Source: Akkermansiaceae bacterium
GTDB lineage: Bacteria; Verrucomicrobiota; Verrucomicrobiia; Verrucomicrobiales; Akkermansiaceae
Assembly (NCBI GenBank): GCA_903908495.1
Contig: CAIVSK010000330.1
Location: 1-36,225, forward strand
DNA: 36,225 nt
Direction of reading: 5' to 3'
The notes under the pieces are model-generated. The model worked only from the letters and a program-made list of their open reading frames with translations, was not told the DNA's origin and did not search any database. The position numbers and the translations under genes are program-made. Below are positions 1-8,974 of this stretch, piece after piece. Every line of letters begins with the position of its first letter. The stretch's first letter is position 1.

Positions 1-219
1 GGTGTCGGAAACAAACCCGGCGGAGTCGGCGGTGTCGGTGGTGTCGGAAACAAACCCGGCGGAGTTGGCGGTGTCGGTGGCGTCGGAAACAAACCCGGCG
101 GAGTCGGCGGTGTCGGTGGCGTCGGAAACAAACCCGGCGGAGTCGGCGGTGTCGGTGGTGTCGGAAACAAACCCGGCGGAGTTGGCGGTGTCGGCGAAGT
201 CGGAAACAAACCCGGCGGA
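1..219 (+). repeat. Tandem 39-bp minisatellite inside the coding region
   Basis: The box GGAAACAAACCCGGCGGA starts at positions 7, 46, 85, 124, 163 and 202, an exact period of 39 bp (13 codons). Units differ at a few third-position or single sites (GTC/GTT, GGT/GGC). The last unit diverges (GGC GAA GTC). The array continues to the left edge, so the copy number is at least five full units plus a partial one. In-frame periodicity means that unit gain or loss keeps the protein in frame. Confidence 0.95.
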
Positions 220-528
220 GCCGTGACCCGCCCAGGTGGTGGCGGTGCTGGTGCAGGTGGTGGAGCGGCAAACCGGCCCAGCACACTGCCAGCGGGTAAA
301 CCAAGTGGCGGCAGTAGCATCGGCAACCGCAGCGTATCGCCGGGATCAGGATATGGCTCCAGCCGAAGTGCCTTTGGCGGAATCGATTCCAGCGGGAGTG
401 CCGCACGCGCCAGCAGCTCCCGGGGGGCCACCAGCATGGGAGGCGCCAGTCGTGGCGGCGGTGGCGGTGCCAGCCGTGGCGGCGCTAGCCGTGGCGGTGG
501 TGGCCGCGGCGGTGGTGGCCGCCGCTGA
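1..528 (+). CDS. C-terminal part of a glycine-rich protein, probably DUF3300 family (5' end outside window)
   Basis: Frame 1 is open from the first base to the TGA at 526-528, so only the C-terminal 175 residues are present. The first 73 residues are tandem copies of a 13-residue Gly/Val unit (GVGNKPGGVGGVG). They are followed by a Gly/Ser/Arg tail with an AFGGIDSSGSAAR segment, several SRGG repeats and a closing GGGGRGGGGRR. Such tails, and a DUF2950 gene directly downstream (59 bp away), are typical of DUF3300 proteins, which are exported proteins of unknown function. The conserved DUF3300 domain itself would lie upstream of the window, so the family call rests on tail composition and neighbour. 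Other frames across this region are also open but only because of the repeat. The frame chosen ends in a tail that makes sense and fits the neighbour. Confidence 0.6.
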   Translation, partial: GVGNKPGGVGGVGGVGNKPGGVGGVGGVGNKPGGVGGVGGVGNKPGGVGGVGGVGNKPGGVGGVGEVGNKPGGAVTRPGGGGAGAGGGAANRPSTLPAGKPSGGSSIGNRSVSPGSGYGSSRSAFGGIDSSGSAARASSSRGATSMGGASRGGGGGASRGGASRGGGGRGGGGRR

Positions 529-586
529 AGTACGGCAAGCAAGTGACTAAAACCACACCAATGATCACACAATCTCATCTCATATC

Positions 587-1573
587 ATGAATGCAACGAA
601 ACATTTGATTCCAGCGATCCTCATCTCCTGCCTTCTCAACTTCGTCGGCCAGGCGGCAACTCCGGGCGGTGGCGATGTGCCTGCAAAAGGCGAAAAGGAC
701 GCCGCGGCAACGATACAGTCAAAGCAAAAGGATTTCGATACGCCCTTGCAGGCGGCAGACGCTCTGGTTCAGGCAGCGGCAGCCTTCGATGCGCCTGCCC
801 TCAAGGAGATTCTAGGTCCGGATAGTGCCGACATCATTAGCTCGGAAGATCCCGTGATGGACAAGCAACGGGCACTCGCATTCGTCGCCAAGGCCAAGGA
901 AAAGCAAGCCATTGAGATCGATCCAAAGAATCCGAACAAGGCAGTTCTATCGGTCGGAGAGGATGCCTTTCCGCTGCCCATACCCATCGTCAAGAAAAAC
1001 GGCAGGTGGACCTTCGACACCAAGGCGGGCGTGCGGGAGATTCTGCTTCGGCGCATTGGTGCCAACGAGTTGGACGCCATCGCCATCTGTCACGGCTTCG
1101 TCATTGCGCAACATGAATACGCCTCTACCAAACATGACGATTCCACCGTTACCCAGTATGCCCAGCGCATCATCAGCACGCCGGGGAAACAGGACGGTCT
1201 GGCGTGGCAGAACGCCGATGGCACCTGGGAAGGCCCGGTGGCAGAGGCGATCGCCAATGCCCTCGAGCAAGGTTATACGAAAAAGGACAAGCCCCAGCCG
1301 TTTCACGGCTATTACTTCAAGGTCTTGAAGGGACAAGGCCCGGCGGCTCCGCTGGGACAACTCGACTTTGTGGTCGCCGGCACCATGATCGGCGGCTTTG
1401 CACTCGCTGCGGCACCCGCCGAGTATCAGGTCACTGGCGTCAAGTCCTTCATCGTCAGCCACAGTGGGATCGTTTTCGAAAAGGACTTGGGAGCAAACAC
1501 ACTCGAGTTGTTCCAAAAATTAGATCGCTACAACCCCGACAAATCCTGGCAGCCAACTGCAGATGAGTGGTGA
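587..1573 (+). CDS. DUF2950 family exported protein
   Basis: Protein of 328 residues with an N-terminal hydrophobic signal segment ending near GQAA (about residue 23), so probably exported to the periplasm. The body matches the DUF2950 pattern along its length: an ILGPDSADIISSEDPVMD block (about 84-101), FPLPIPIVKKNGRWTFDT (about 127-144), the block EILLRRIGANELDAI, then AQHEYAS, a PGKQDGLAW segment, and HGYYFKVLKGQGPAAP towards the C-terminus. The function of the family is unknown. It commonly sits directly after a DUF3300 gene, as here, and the two are probably co-transcribed. The start at 587 places the signal peptide at the N-terminus. No Shine-Dalgarno sequence is visible. Length is normal for the family. 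Confidence 0.9.
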   Translation: MNATKHLIPAILISCLLNFVGQAATPGGGDVPAKGEKDAAATIQSKQKDFDTPLQAADALVQAAAAFDAPALKEILGPDSADIISSEDPVMDKQRALAFVAKAKEKQAIEIDPKNPNKAVLSVGEDAFPLPIPIVKKNGRWTFDTKAGVREILLRRIGANELDAIAICHGFVIAQHEYASTKHDDSTVTQYAQRIISTPGKQDGLAWQNADGTWEGPVAEAIANALEQGYTKKDKPQPFHGYYFKVLKGQGPAAPLGQLDFVVAGTMIGGFALAAAPAEYQVTGVKSFIVSHSGIVFEKDLGANTLELFQKLDRYNPDKSWQPTADEW

Positions 1574-1941
1574 GTGACGGCACAGACAGCTAGATCCCAG
1601 CCGGGGGTGACGACATGAGGGCGTCTCGCGGGTTCGGCCGCCTGCCCGTTGCGGCGGGCAACCAACCCGTGAGTTGCGGACCGGCCGGCGCGTTTCCAAC
1701 AGCCGGCGTGGTGCCGACGGGTGGCCGGACGATTCCACCCGGGGGCGGGGGGGTCTCCCCGGGGATTGCGCCTGGCGGTTGAGCCGATGGTGTTCTTGAA
1801 ATTGCTGTTAGCTACCCGTCGCCCTAATCGCGCGGGCTACTAACATCGGCCTTGACACCCACCTTAAAAGATCCATCATTTGGCCTGTTATAAGGTTTTC
1901 GCCCCTATTATCCTTATGCTCGACCATCCCCCCCGATAATC
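1574..1941. other. Intergenic region without a convincing gene
   Basis: These 368 bases hold no ORF with protein-like character. A short inverted repeat, TGCCCG at 1643-1648 with CGGGCA at 1655-1660, lies in a GC-rich stretch. A G-run occurs near 1741-1752. Around 1808-1842 an imperfect inverted repeat pairs TAGCTACCCG with CGCGGGCTACTA. None has a U-run that would make it a clear terminator. The last 80 bases are AT-richer and presumably contain the ppk2 promoter, but no consensus boxes can be named. Confidence 0.5.
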
Positions 1942-2868
1942 ATGATCAACCCCAAACTCATCCAACAATTCGTCGTCGAACCCGGCACCACGGTGAACCT
2001 GAAACATTTCGTGACCGACTGGACGGGCACAGACGCGGCGCAGGAACTTGGCAAAGATATCATTAAAGAACGCGCGAGTGAAATTCTGGCAGAGACCCGC
2101 AAGCAACTTGATGCCGTCCAGGAATTGCTCTACGCCAGCGACACCCACTCCGTGCTGCTGATTTTCCAGGCGATGGATGCCGCGGGCAAGGATGGCACCA
2201 TCCGCCACGTCATGTCCGGCGTCAACCCGCAGGGCTGCCAGGTTTATAGTTTCAAAAAGCCTTCCGCTGAGGAGCTCGATCACAATTTCCTGTGGCGCTA
2301 CATGAAAGCCCTCCCCGAGCGGGGCCGCATCGGCATCTTCAACCGATCGTATTATGAGGACGTGCTCGTCGTCAAGGTCCACCCCGAGTGGCTCGGGCCG
2401 GGCCAGCCCACCAAACCCGACGCCAATTTCTGGGAGAAGCGTTATGAAGATATCAACAACTTCGAGAAGCACCTTGCCCGCAACGGCACCCTGGTGTTGA
2501 AGTTTTTCCTACACCTGTCCAAAGGCGAGCAGAAGCGCCGTTTCCTCGAACGCCTCACCAATCCCGACAAACACTGGAAATTCTCCGAGGCGGACATGGC
2601 CGAGCGCGATCACTGGAAGGACTATCAAACAGCGTTTGAGGAGGCCCTCAGCGCCACCAGCACCAAACGCGCCCCCTGGCATGTGATTCCCGCCGACCGC
2701 AAGTACGTCGCCCGCGCCCTGGTGGCCGACATCGTGACCACTGCCATTCAGGATCTTGGCTTGGAATTCCCCAAGGTTTCGGAGGACAAGTTGGCCAAGT
2801 TGCAGGCAGCCCGCGCCCGACTGGAGAAGAAGGATCCCCCGGAGACCGCCGAAACCCACGAGTCCTAA
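1942..2868 (+). CDS. ppk2: Polyphosphate kinase 2, class III-like (polyphosphate:nucleotide phosphotransferase)
   Basis: A 308-residue cytosolic P-loop kinase that transfers phosphate between polyphosphate and nucleotides. Walker A is QAMDAAGKDG (76-85). Walker B and the catalytic Arg lie in IGIFNRSYYEDVL (130-142). Family blocks EKRYEDINNFEKHLA (165-179), LKFFLHLSKGEQKRRFLER (186-204) and the APWHVIPAD loop (244-252) are intact. Length, the single domain and the shape of these blocks fit class III PPK2, whose studied members phosphorylate both AMP and ADP with polyphosphate. The substrate range here is inferred from class only. The C-terminus is a charged tail. The gene stands alone between spacers with no Shine-Dalgarno sequence, so translation may start on a weakly structured leader. 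Confidence 0.93.
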   Translation: MINPKLIQQFVVEPGTTVNLKHFVTDWTGTDAAQELGKDIIKERASEILAETRKQLDAVQELLYASDTHSVLLIFQAMDAAGKDGTIRHVMSGVNPQGCQVYSFKKPSAEELDHNFLWRYMKALPERGRIGIFNRSYYEDVLVVKVHPEWLGPGQPTKPDANFWEKRYEDINNFEKHLARNGTLVLKFFLHLSKGEQKRRFLERLTNPDKHWKFSEADMAERDHWKDYQTAFEEALSATSTKRAPWHVIPADRKYVARALVADIVTTAIQDLGLEFPKVSEDKLAKLQAARARLEKKDPPETAETHES

Positions 2869-3000
2869 CGATTATCTCCCGGAAGGCTTGCGATGCCCGC
2901 GATGGCACCCTGCCGCGGCAGCCGCTCGCCCCGTACCATGGCCTATCTGCTCACACCCATCGGCAATCCGCCACCCTAGCAACTATCTGCACTTATCTGT

Positions 3001-3027
3001 TTGACAGAGCGCGTTTTTTCGTATAAT
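3001..3027 (+). promoter_or_regulatory. Probable sigma70-type promoter of the RND efflux operon
   Basis: TTGACA at 3001-3006 and TATAAT at 3022-3027 are both perfect consensus hexamers, separated by 15 bp, slightly less than the usual 16-18. Transcription would start near 3034, giving a leader of about 30 nt before the ATG at 3065. A GGAG at 3048-3051, 13 nt before the start, is at best a weak ribosome-binding site. No repressor palindrome is obvious around the boxes, and no adjacent regulator gene is present. Confidence 0.65.
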
Positions 3028-3064
3028 TCCCGCGACGAGTGCAACTCGGAGATCACCCATCCAC

Positions 3065-4294
3065 ATGACAGCGAAACCTCTACTCCCATCCTGCTGCTGC
3101 AGTGCCTTCGGGCGGCGTCCTGCCGCTGGCAGCCCCTCGCGCGTCGGATTCCCACTCGCGCTGATGATCACAGCATTGCTGTGTGCTTGCAAGAAGCCTG
3201 AGGCCATGGTGCTGCCTCCGCCCGTCGTCGAAGTCATGGCAGTCGCCCCCTCGGAGGTGCCGCTTACCGCGACTCTCATCGGCCAGCTCGACTCACCGCA
3301 AAACGTCGACGTGCGGGCCCGGGTCGAGGCCTTTGTGGATGAAATGCGCTTCACCGAAGGCGTCGAGGTAAAACAGGGGGACGTGCTGTTCGTGCTCGAT
3401 AAAAAACCGTTTTTGGAAAAGTTGGGAGCTGCCAAAGGGTCTCTTGCGGAGGCCGAGGCCGCGCTGAAGAAATATCAGACCGACGTCAACCGCCTCCAGC
3501 CGCTGGCCGACAAGAAGGCGGTTCCACAGCAGGATTTGGACAACTCCCTTGCGGCCGTTGACGCCGGCAAGGCTAACGTGCTCACCGCCCAGTCACGGGT
3601 GGAAACCGCTCTGTTGAATCTCGGCTACTGCGAGGTGCTGGCCCCCATGACGGGACTCATCGGTGCCAAGCAGGTGTCCATCGGCGATCTGGTTGGCAAG
3701 GGCGAGCCGACTTTGTTGGCCACCATGTCCACACTCGATCCGATCTGGTTTTACTGCAATGTCAGTGAAGTGAGCTATATCAAAGTGAAGGAATGGAGCG
3801 CCAAGATGAACAAGGATCTCTTCAGTTTGCCGCTCACCCTGATTCTGGCCGACGGCTTGGAACATCCGGACCAGGGAAGCTTCATCTTCATCGATCGGGC
3901 GGTGGATGTGAAGACCGGCACCTTGCGGATGCGGGCAAAATTTCCCAATCCGAAGAAAATCCTGCGCCCCGGCATGTTCGCGCGGGTCAGGGTGGATCTC
4001 GGCACCCGCCAGGACTGCCTCCAAGTGCCGGAGCGCGCGCTGGTGGAATTGCAGGGCAAGACATTCCTGTGGGTCATCGACACGGACGGCAAGGCCAGCC
4101 AGCGGCCGGTAAAGGTGGGAGAGCAGAACGGGTCGAACTTTATCATCCTCGAAGGCATCAAATCCGGTGAGCGCGTCGTCGTCGAAGGCTTGCAAAAAGT
4201 CCGCCAGGACTCCCAGGTCAACGCCATGACCCGCGCACAAATGGCCGCCGGAAAATCCGCTCCCGCCGCCGAGGCCGAACCCGCCAAGAAATAA
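3065..4294 (+). CDS. RND efflux periplasmic adaptor (membrane fusion protein, AcrA/MexA-like), probable lipoprotein
   Basis: A 409-residue membrane fusion protein linking an RND pump to an outer-membrane channel. The N-terminus has a long positively charged region, then a hydrophobic stretch ending LLCAC-KK, giving a probable lipidation Cys at residue 42. The lipobox is slightly atypical because Cys sits at -2. Then follow the barrel-sandwich half motif (VRARVEAFVDEMRFTEGVEV), a helical hairpin with heptad-like Ala/Leu (about 118-175), the second lipoyl half (VLAPMTGLIGAKQV), a beta-barrel domain and a membrane-proximal domain near GQLRPGMFARV-type sequence (LRPGMFARVRVDLG). The C-terminal Ala/Pro/Lys tail is low complexity. 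It is the first gene of the three-gene operon, with its stop 6 bp before the pump start. The substrate cannot be told from sequence. Confidence 0.93.
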   Translation: MTAKPLLPSCCCSAFGRRPAAGSPSRVGFPLALMITALLCACKKPEAMVLPPPVVEVMAVAPSEVPLTATLIGQLDSPQNVDVRARVEAFVDEMRFTEGVEVKQGDVLFVLDKKPFLEKLGAAKGSLAEAEAALKKYQTDVNRLQPLADKKAVPQQDLDNSLAAVDAGKANVLTAQSRVETALLNLGYCEVLAPMTGLIGAKQVSIGDLVGKGEPTLLATMSTLDPIWFYCNVSEVSYIKVKEWSAKMNKDLFSLPLTLILADGLEHPDQGSFIFIDRAVDVKTGTLRMRAKFPNPKKILRPGMFARVRVDLGTRQDCLQVPERALVELQGKTFLWVIDTDGKASQRPVKVGEQNGSNFIILEGIKSGERVVVEGLQKVRQDSQVNAMTRAQMAAGKSAPAAEAEPAKK

Positions 4295-4300
4295 ACGATC

Positions 4301-7300
4301 ATGGCCGAATTTTTCATCCGCCGGCCCATCGTGGCGATGGTCATCTCCATCGTCACTGTTATCGTGGGCCTCATCTCGCTGTCCCGCCTGCCCATTTCGG
4401 AATATCCGAATGTCAGCCCGACCTTGATCCAGGCGACCACCACCTACCGTGGTGCCGCCGCCGAAGCCGTCATGGAATCGGTCGCCACACCCATCGAGTC
4501 GAAGGTCAACGGCGTGGACAAATTGCTCTACATGCAGTCCTACAATTGCAATGACGGCAAGATGACCCTCAACGTCACCTTCGATGTTGGCACGGATGTG
4601 GACATCATGCAGGTTAACGCGCAAAACCGCGTGGGCCAGGCGGAAGCCCAGTTGCCCGATGCGGTCAAACGCGAGGGCGTCGTGGTCAACCGATCAAGCC
4701 CGGACATTTTGTTAGCCATAGGCCTGTCCTCGCCCAAAGGTAGCTATGACGGGGTGTTTCTCGGCAACTACGCCGACATCAATCTCGTCGATCAAATCAA
4801 GCGCGTGGCTGGCGTGGGCGATGTGAAGAACTTCACCGCGCAGGATTATTCAATGCGCGTTTGGCTCAACCCTGAAAAACTGGCGATTCTGGGAGTCACC
4901 CCAAAGGATGTATCCGATGCGATCAAGGAGCAGAACGCACAGTCGCCTGCCGGCACGATAGGCGCGGAGCCCGCGCCCAAGGGCCAGGAAAGCCAGTTTA
5001 ACATCCGTGCCCAGGGCCTGCTGAAGGATCCGAAGGAATTCGCGGAGATCATCATCCGTTCTAACACCGATGGCTCCCAGGTGAAAATCAAGGACGTCGG
5101 CCGCGTCGATCTCGGCGCGCAAACCTACTCGATCCGAGCCCGCATGGACAAGGCGCCGGCTGGTGCCCTTGGCGTCTATTTGGCACCGGGTGCCAACGCG
5201 ATCCAAACTGCGGACAAGGTCAAGGCGATCCTGGAAGAAGCCAAGACCCGGTTTCCGCCGGACATGGAATACGGCATCACCTTGGACTCCACACTGCCGA
5301 TCAAGGCATCCATGCATGAGATCATGAAGACTCTGGAAGAGGCGCTCATCTTGGTGCTCATTGTGGTGTTCATCTTCCTGCAAAGCTTCCGCGCCACCAT
5401 CATTCCGATGCTCACGGTGCCGGTGTCACTGCTCGGCGTGTTCATCGCCTTCCCGATGCTGGGTTTCAGCGTCAACACCCTCACCATGTTCGGACTGGTG
5501 CTGGCCATCGGTATTGTGGTGGACGACGCCATCGTCGTGGTCGAGGCGGTGCAACATCACATCGAGCATGGCATGTCGCCGGTGGATGCCACCCGCCAGG
5601 CGATGAAGGAAGTGTCCGGGCCGGTGGTTGCCATCGCGCTGATTCTGTGCGCGGTGTTCGTGCCGGTGGCGTTCATGGGCGGGGTGACGGGCCGGCTCTA
5701 TCAGCAATTCGCCATCACCATCGCGGTCTCCGTGGTGTTCTCCGCGATTAACGCGCTGACGCTCAGCCCGGCGCTCTCGGCCATGCTGCTGCGCAAACCC
5801 GCCCCCGGCCGCGGCCCGCTGGCGTGGTTTTTCGGCAAGTTCAACGCAGTCTTCGATTGGATCACCGCTGGCTACGGATCGATTGTCGGCGGTCTCACCC
5901 GTAAGGCGACCCGCTCGATGTTGATTCTGGTCGCGGTGGGGGGCGGGATCTACCTGCTAGGGAAGGTGGTGCCTGGCGGCTTCATTCCGGACGAGGACAA
6001 GGGCTATCTGTTTGTGGCGATCGAGTTACCGGAAGGCGCTTCGTTGCAGCGCTCGGATGAAGTGCTCAAACAGGTGGAGACCATTGTTGGCAAGACTCAC
6101 GGCGTGCGCTCGGCGCTGGCCATTTCCGGCATGAACATCCTCAACTCGCTTAATTTCCCCAACTCCGCGATGATGTTCATCGGCCTGGATGACTGGGAGA
6201 AGCGCAAGTCACCCGAGTTGCAAGCCAAGGCTCTGGCGGCGGAATGGAACAAAAAATTCTTCGCCATCCCTGGAGCGAGGGTGTTCGCGTTCGGCCCGCC
6301 GCCGCTGCCTGGATACGGCAACGTTTCCGGCTTCACCATGCAGTTGCAGGACCGCGCTGGGGGTAGCGTGGATCAACTCGCCGCCTATGCACGGCAGGTC
6401 ATCGCGGCCGCGGCCAAACGGCCGGAAATTGCCCGCCTCAGCACCACCTTCCAGCCCTCCACGCCGCAAGTGAACGTCGAACTGGACCGCGAGAAGGCCC
6501 GCACCCTCGGAGTGCCGGTAGACAGCGTGTTCCAAACCCTCCAGGCCTATCTGAGCGGCCTCTATGTGAACGACTTCGTGAAATTCGGCCGGGTATACAA
6601 GGTCTTCCTGCAAGCCGAACCGGAATACACCAACCGGCCGAACGACATCGGAAAATTCTTCGTGCGCAACAACGAGGGCGGCATGGTGCCACTGAGCACT
6701 TTGGTGAATGTCTCAAAAATGTCCGGCCCGAATTTCGCCACGCGTTTCAACCTGTATCTGGCCGCTGAGATGTCGGGCTCGCCCGCTCCGGGCTACAGCT
6801 CGGCGCAAGCCATCAAGGCGATGGAGGATGTCATGGCGGGCATGCCCTCGAACGTAGGCTACGAATGGTCCGGGCTGACATTGCAGGAGAAGAAATCCGA
6901 AGGCCAGGCGCCCCTGATCTTCGGCATGGCGATCATCTTCGTGTTTCTCCTGTTAGCCGCGCAATACGAAAGTTGGTCGCTGCCCTTTGCCGTACTGCTC
7001 TCCGTGCCCACCGTCATTCTCGGCACCATGGTGGGGCTTGTCCTCCGGCATTTCGAAATGAATGTCTATGCCCAGGTCGGCCTGGTCATGCTCATCGGCC
7101 TGGCGGCCAAAAACGCCATCCTCATCGTCGAGTTTGCCAAGATGAAGCGGGATGAGGGTGTGCCCACGCTGCAAGCCGCCCTCGAGGGTGCTAAACTGCG
7201 CCTGCGCCCGATCCTGATGACCTCCTTCGCGTTCATCCTCGGCTGTGTGCCATTGATGATGGCCGCCGGGTCTGGTGCCGCCTCGCGCAGCACCATGGGC

Positions 7301-7459
7301 ACCGGCGTGGTCTTCGGCATGACCATCTCCACCGTCATCGGCCTGTTCCTCATTCCTGTATGTTATGTTTTCGTCCAACGCTTCACCGACCGCGGACAAG
7401 CCGCGGCACCTGCACCGGTGCCCGCTCCGGTATCCGCCGAACCAACCCTTACGTCCTAG
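4301..7459 (+). CDS. RND multidrug efflux inner-membrane transporter (HAE1/AcrB type)
   Basis: A 1052-residue proton-driven RND pump, normal length for the hydrophobe/amphiphile efflux-1 family. It opens with the family signature FFIRRPIVAMVISI, which is the first membrane helix. The two large periplasmic loops follow helices 1 and 7. Proton relay residues are present: Asp408-Asp409 in helix 4 (GIVVDDAIVVVEAV) and Lys937 in helix 10 (LAAKNAILIVEFAK). The helix-11 segment LRPILMTSFAFILG is also typical. The C-terminus carries a short Pro/Ala/Val tail. It is translationally close to the adaptor (6 bp) and 41 bp before the outer-membrane factor gene, so the three form one operon. HAE1 assignment favours drugs, dyes or detergents rather than metals, since the heavy-metal (CusA) motifs are not seen. 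Confidence 0.96.
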   Translation: MAEFFIRRPIVAMVISIVTVIVGLISLSRLPISEYPNVSPTLIQATTTYRGAAAEAVMESVATPIESKVNGVDKLLYMQSYNCNDGKMTLNVTFDVGTDVDIMQVNAQNRVGQAEAQLPDAVKREGVVVNRSSPDILLAIGLSSPKGSYDGVFLGNYADINLVDQIKRVAGVGDVKNFTAQDYSMRVWLNPEKLAILGVTPKDVSDAIKEQNAQSPAGTIGAEPAPKGQESQFNIRAQGLLKDPKEFAEIIIRSNTDGSQVKIKDVGRVDLGAQTYSIRARMDKAPAGALGVYLAPGANAIQTADKVKAILEEAKTRFPPDMEYGITLDSTLPIKASMHEIMKTLEEALILVLIVVFIFLQSFRATIIPMLTVPVSLLGVFIAFPMLGFSVNTLTMFGLVLAIGIVVDDAIVVVEAVQHHIEHGMSPVDATRQAMKEVSGPVVAIALILCAVFVPVAFMGGVTGRLYQQFAITIAVSVVFSAINALTLSPALSAMLLRKPAPGRGPLAWFFGKFNAVFDWITAGYGSIVGGLTRKATRSMLILVAVGGGIYLLGKVVPGGFIPDEDKGYLFVAIELPEGASLQRSDEVLKQVETIVGKTHGVRSALAISGMNILNSLNFPNSAMMFIGLDDWEKRKSPELQAKALAAEWNKKFFAIPGARVFAFGPPPLPGYGNVSGFTMQLQDRAGGSVDQLAAYARQVIAAAAKRPEIARLSTTFQPSTPQVNVELDREKARTLGVPVDSVFQTLQAYLSGLYVNDFVKFGRVYKVFLQAEPEYTNRPNDIGKFFVRNNEGGMVPLSTLVNVSKMSGPNFATRFNLYLAAEMSGSPAPGYSSAQAIKAMEDVMAGMPSNVGYEWSGLTLQEKKSEGQAPLIFGMAIIFVFLLLAAQYESWSLPFAVLLSVPTVILGTMVGLVLRHFEMNVYAQVGLVMLIGLAAKNAILIVEFAKMKRDEGVPTLQAALEGAKLRLRPILMTSFAFILGCVPLMMAAGSGAASRSTMGTGVVFGMTISTVIGLFLIPVCYVFVQRFTDRGQAAAPAPVPAPVSAEPTLTS

Positions 7460-7500
7460 GCCATACGCCCCCACTCACCTCCCACCTATTTTCGTTCTCC

Positions 7501-8889
7501 ATGCGCCCGATTCTGCTCCTTCCCGCCGCCGTTTTGTTAGTCAGTTCCTGTGTGCTCGGTCCGGAACCAGGCTCACCGCAGATCAAGACCCCCGGGTCCA
7601 TCCGCGGCGATGCGGCTCCGCACGGTGCTTCATTCGGCGACCAAGCGTGGCGCAAGGTGTTCACCGACGCCGCAATGCGCAAGCTGATCGCACGCGCGTT
7701 GCAAAACAATCCGGACTTGGTGGCCGCCACCTATCACATTGAAGAGGCCCGGGCGCAAGCCGCCATCGCCCATGCCGCGTGGTTTCCCATGCTCAATGGC
7801 AGTGCCGAGGCAACCTCACATTACGCTTCCAAAAATGCCGGCCAGGTCGCTCCGGGCAGCAGTCGCCACTCCGAATCCTACAGCCTGGCTGGCCTGCTGA
7901 GCTGGGAACTGGACCTGTGGGGCGGCATCCGCCGGGATAACCAGGCGGCCCGCGCCAAACTGTTGCAAGCCGAAGCCCAGCGCGACGGCGTGCAGACCTC
8001 TCTGATCGCGGCAATTGCCAGCGCCTACATCGACCTGAAGAACCTCGACGAGCGTCTCGCCATTTCTCGCAGCACCACCGAGAGCCGCAAGGAATCCCTC
8101 AAGCTGGTCACCTCCCGCCGGGATGGCGGTGTCAGTTCGGACTTGGAAGTGGGCCAAGCCGAAGCCTTGCTCTATCAAGCGCAAGTCACCATCCCGGTCA
8201 CCGAGCGCGGAATCGCGGCCAAGGAAAACGAAATCCGCGCCTTGCTCGGCGAGTATCCGGGCGGCATCACCCGCGGCGGAAGCCTCGACAGCCTCGGCTC
8301 GACGCTGCACATCGCAGGCGGCCTGCCCGCAGCCTTGATGGAGCGGAGACCGGACCTCAGCGCCGCAAATCAAGCCTATCAGGCTGCCACCGCGCAGATC
8401 GGCGTCGCCGAGGCACTGCGCTTGCCCAGTCTGTCGCTCACCGGCAATGGCGGAGTGGTTAGCTCCGAGTTGAACCATTTACTCGAAGGCAAGGCTGCAG
8501 CCTACTCCATCGGCCCGCAACTCACCGGCCCGATCTTTGACGCTGGTCGAGGCAGAGCAGTCGTGCAGGCCGCACAAGCCAGCGCCAAAATCGCGCTGGC
8601 GACCTATCAGAAAGCCGCCCAACAAGCATTCCAGGAAGCGGCGGACGCCATTGATTTCTATCAGAAATCCGGCATGATCATCGCCGACGAATCCAAGTTA
8701 GTTGTGTCTCAGAGGAACGTCGCCGCACTGGCGCTGGAACGCTTTCAAGGCGGAGCCTCCAGTTATCTGGAAGTGCTCGATGCGGAACGCAGCCTGTTCA
8801 CCGCCGAGAACGATCTCGCCGATGCCCGCAGCAATCGCCTTCTGGCGGTGGTGCAAGCGTATCGCGCACTCGGCGGCGGGTGGAAGTGA
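7501..8889 (+). CDS. RND efflux outer-membrane factor, NodT/OprM-type lipoprotein
   Basis: The open frame extends upstream to 7360, but the ATG at 7501 gives a proper lipoprotein signal: MRPILLLPAAVLLVSSC, lipobox LVSSC with Cys17. The mature protein (462 residues in total) has the duplicated TolC-type arrangement: two long Ala/Gln-rich helical hairpins, a conserved WELDLWGGIRRDNQAARA block (about 136-153), the LMERRPDLSAANQAY motif (about 279-293) starting the second repeat, then GPIFDAGRGRAVVQAA and a C-terminal LDAERSLFTAENDLADARSNRLLAVVQAYRALGGGW. It forms the outer-membrane exit duct for the pump encoded upstream. The upstream start would overlap the pump gene and hide the signal peptide, so it was rejected. 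Confidence 0.93.
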   Translation: MRPILLLPAAVLLVSSCVLGPEPGSPQIKTPGSIRGDAAPHGASFGDQAWRKVFTDAAMRKLIARALQNNPDLVAATYHIEEARAQAAIAHAAWFPMLNGSAEATSHYASKNAGQVAPGSSRHSESYSLAGLLSWELDLWGGIRRDNQAARAKLLQAEAQRDGVQTSLIAAIASAYIDLKNLDERLAISRSTTESRKESLKLVTSRRDGGVSSDLEVGQAEALLYQAQVTIPVTERGIAAKENEIRALLGEYPGGITRGGSLDSLGSTLHIAGGLPAALMERRPDLSAANQAYQAATAQIGVAEALRLPSLSLTGNGGVVSSELNHLLEGKAAAYSIGPQLTGPIFDAGRGRAVVQAAQASAKIALATYQKAAQQAFQEAADAIDFYQKSGMIIADESKLVVSQRNVAALALERFQGGASSYLEVLDAERSLFTAENDLADARSNRLLAVVQAYRALGGGWK

Positions 8890-8899
8890 CACTCCTGAT

Positions 8900-8926
8900 G
8901 CGGACTCTCCGCGCGGGTGGTTTTTT
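8900..8926 (+). terminator. Weak candidate terminator after the RND operon
   Basis: A 5-bp stem GCGGA (8900-8904) / TCCGC (8908-8912) lies 10 bp after the outer-membrane factor stop and is followed, after eight G/T-rich bases, by six T residues (8921-8926). The stem is short and the T-run displaced, so this is only a possibility. Confidence 0.3.
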
Positions 8927-8974
8927 GCTGTGGTTTTTGCTTGCATGGCGAGCGCAATTTGCTTCAATTAGAGT

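Noticed and set aside
2938..2979. Short plus-strand frame reading MAYLLTPIGNPPP, reminiscent of the RsmI methyltransferase N-terminus
   Set aside because: It stops after 13 codons and no continuation of the family is found in any frame, so the match is probably chance.
3593..4624. Long minus-strand ORF opposite the RND adaptor and pump genes
   Set aside because: Its His/Gly/Asp-rich composition is what the antisense of GC-rich coding sequence gives, and it lies wholly over well-recognised genes.
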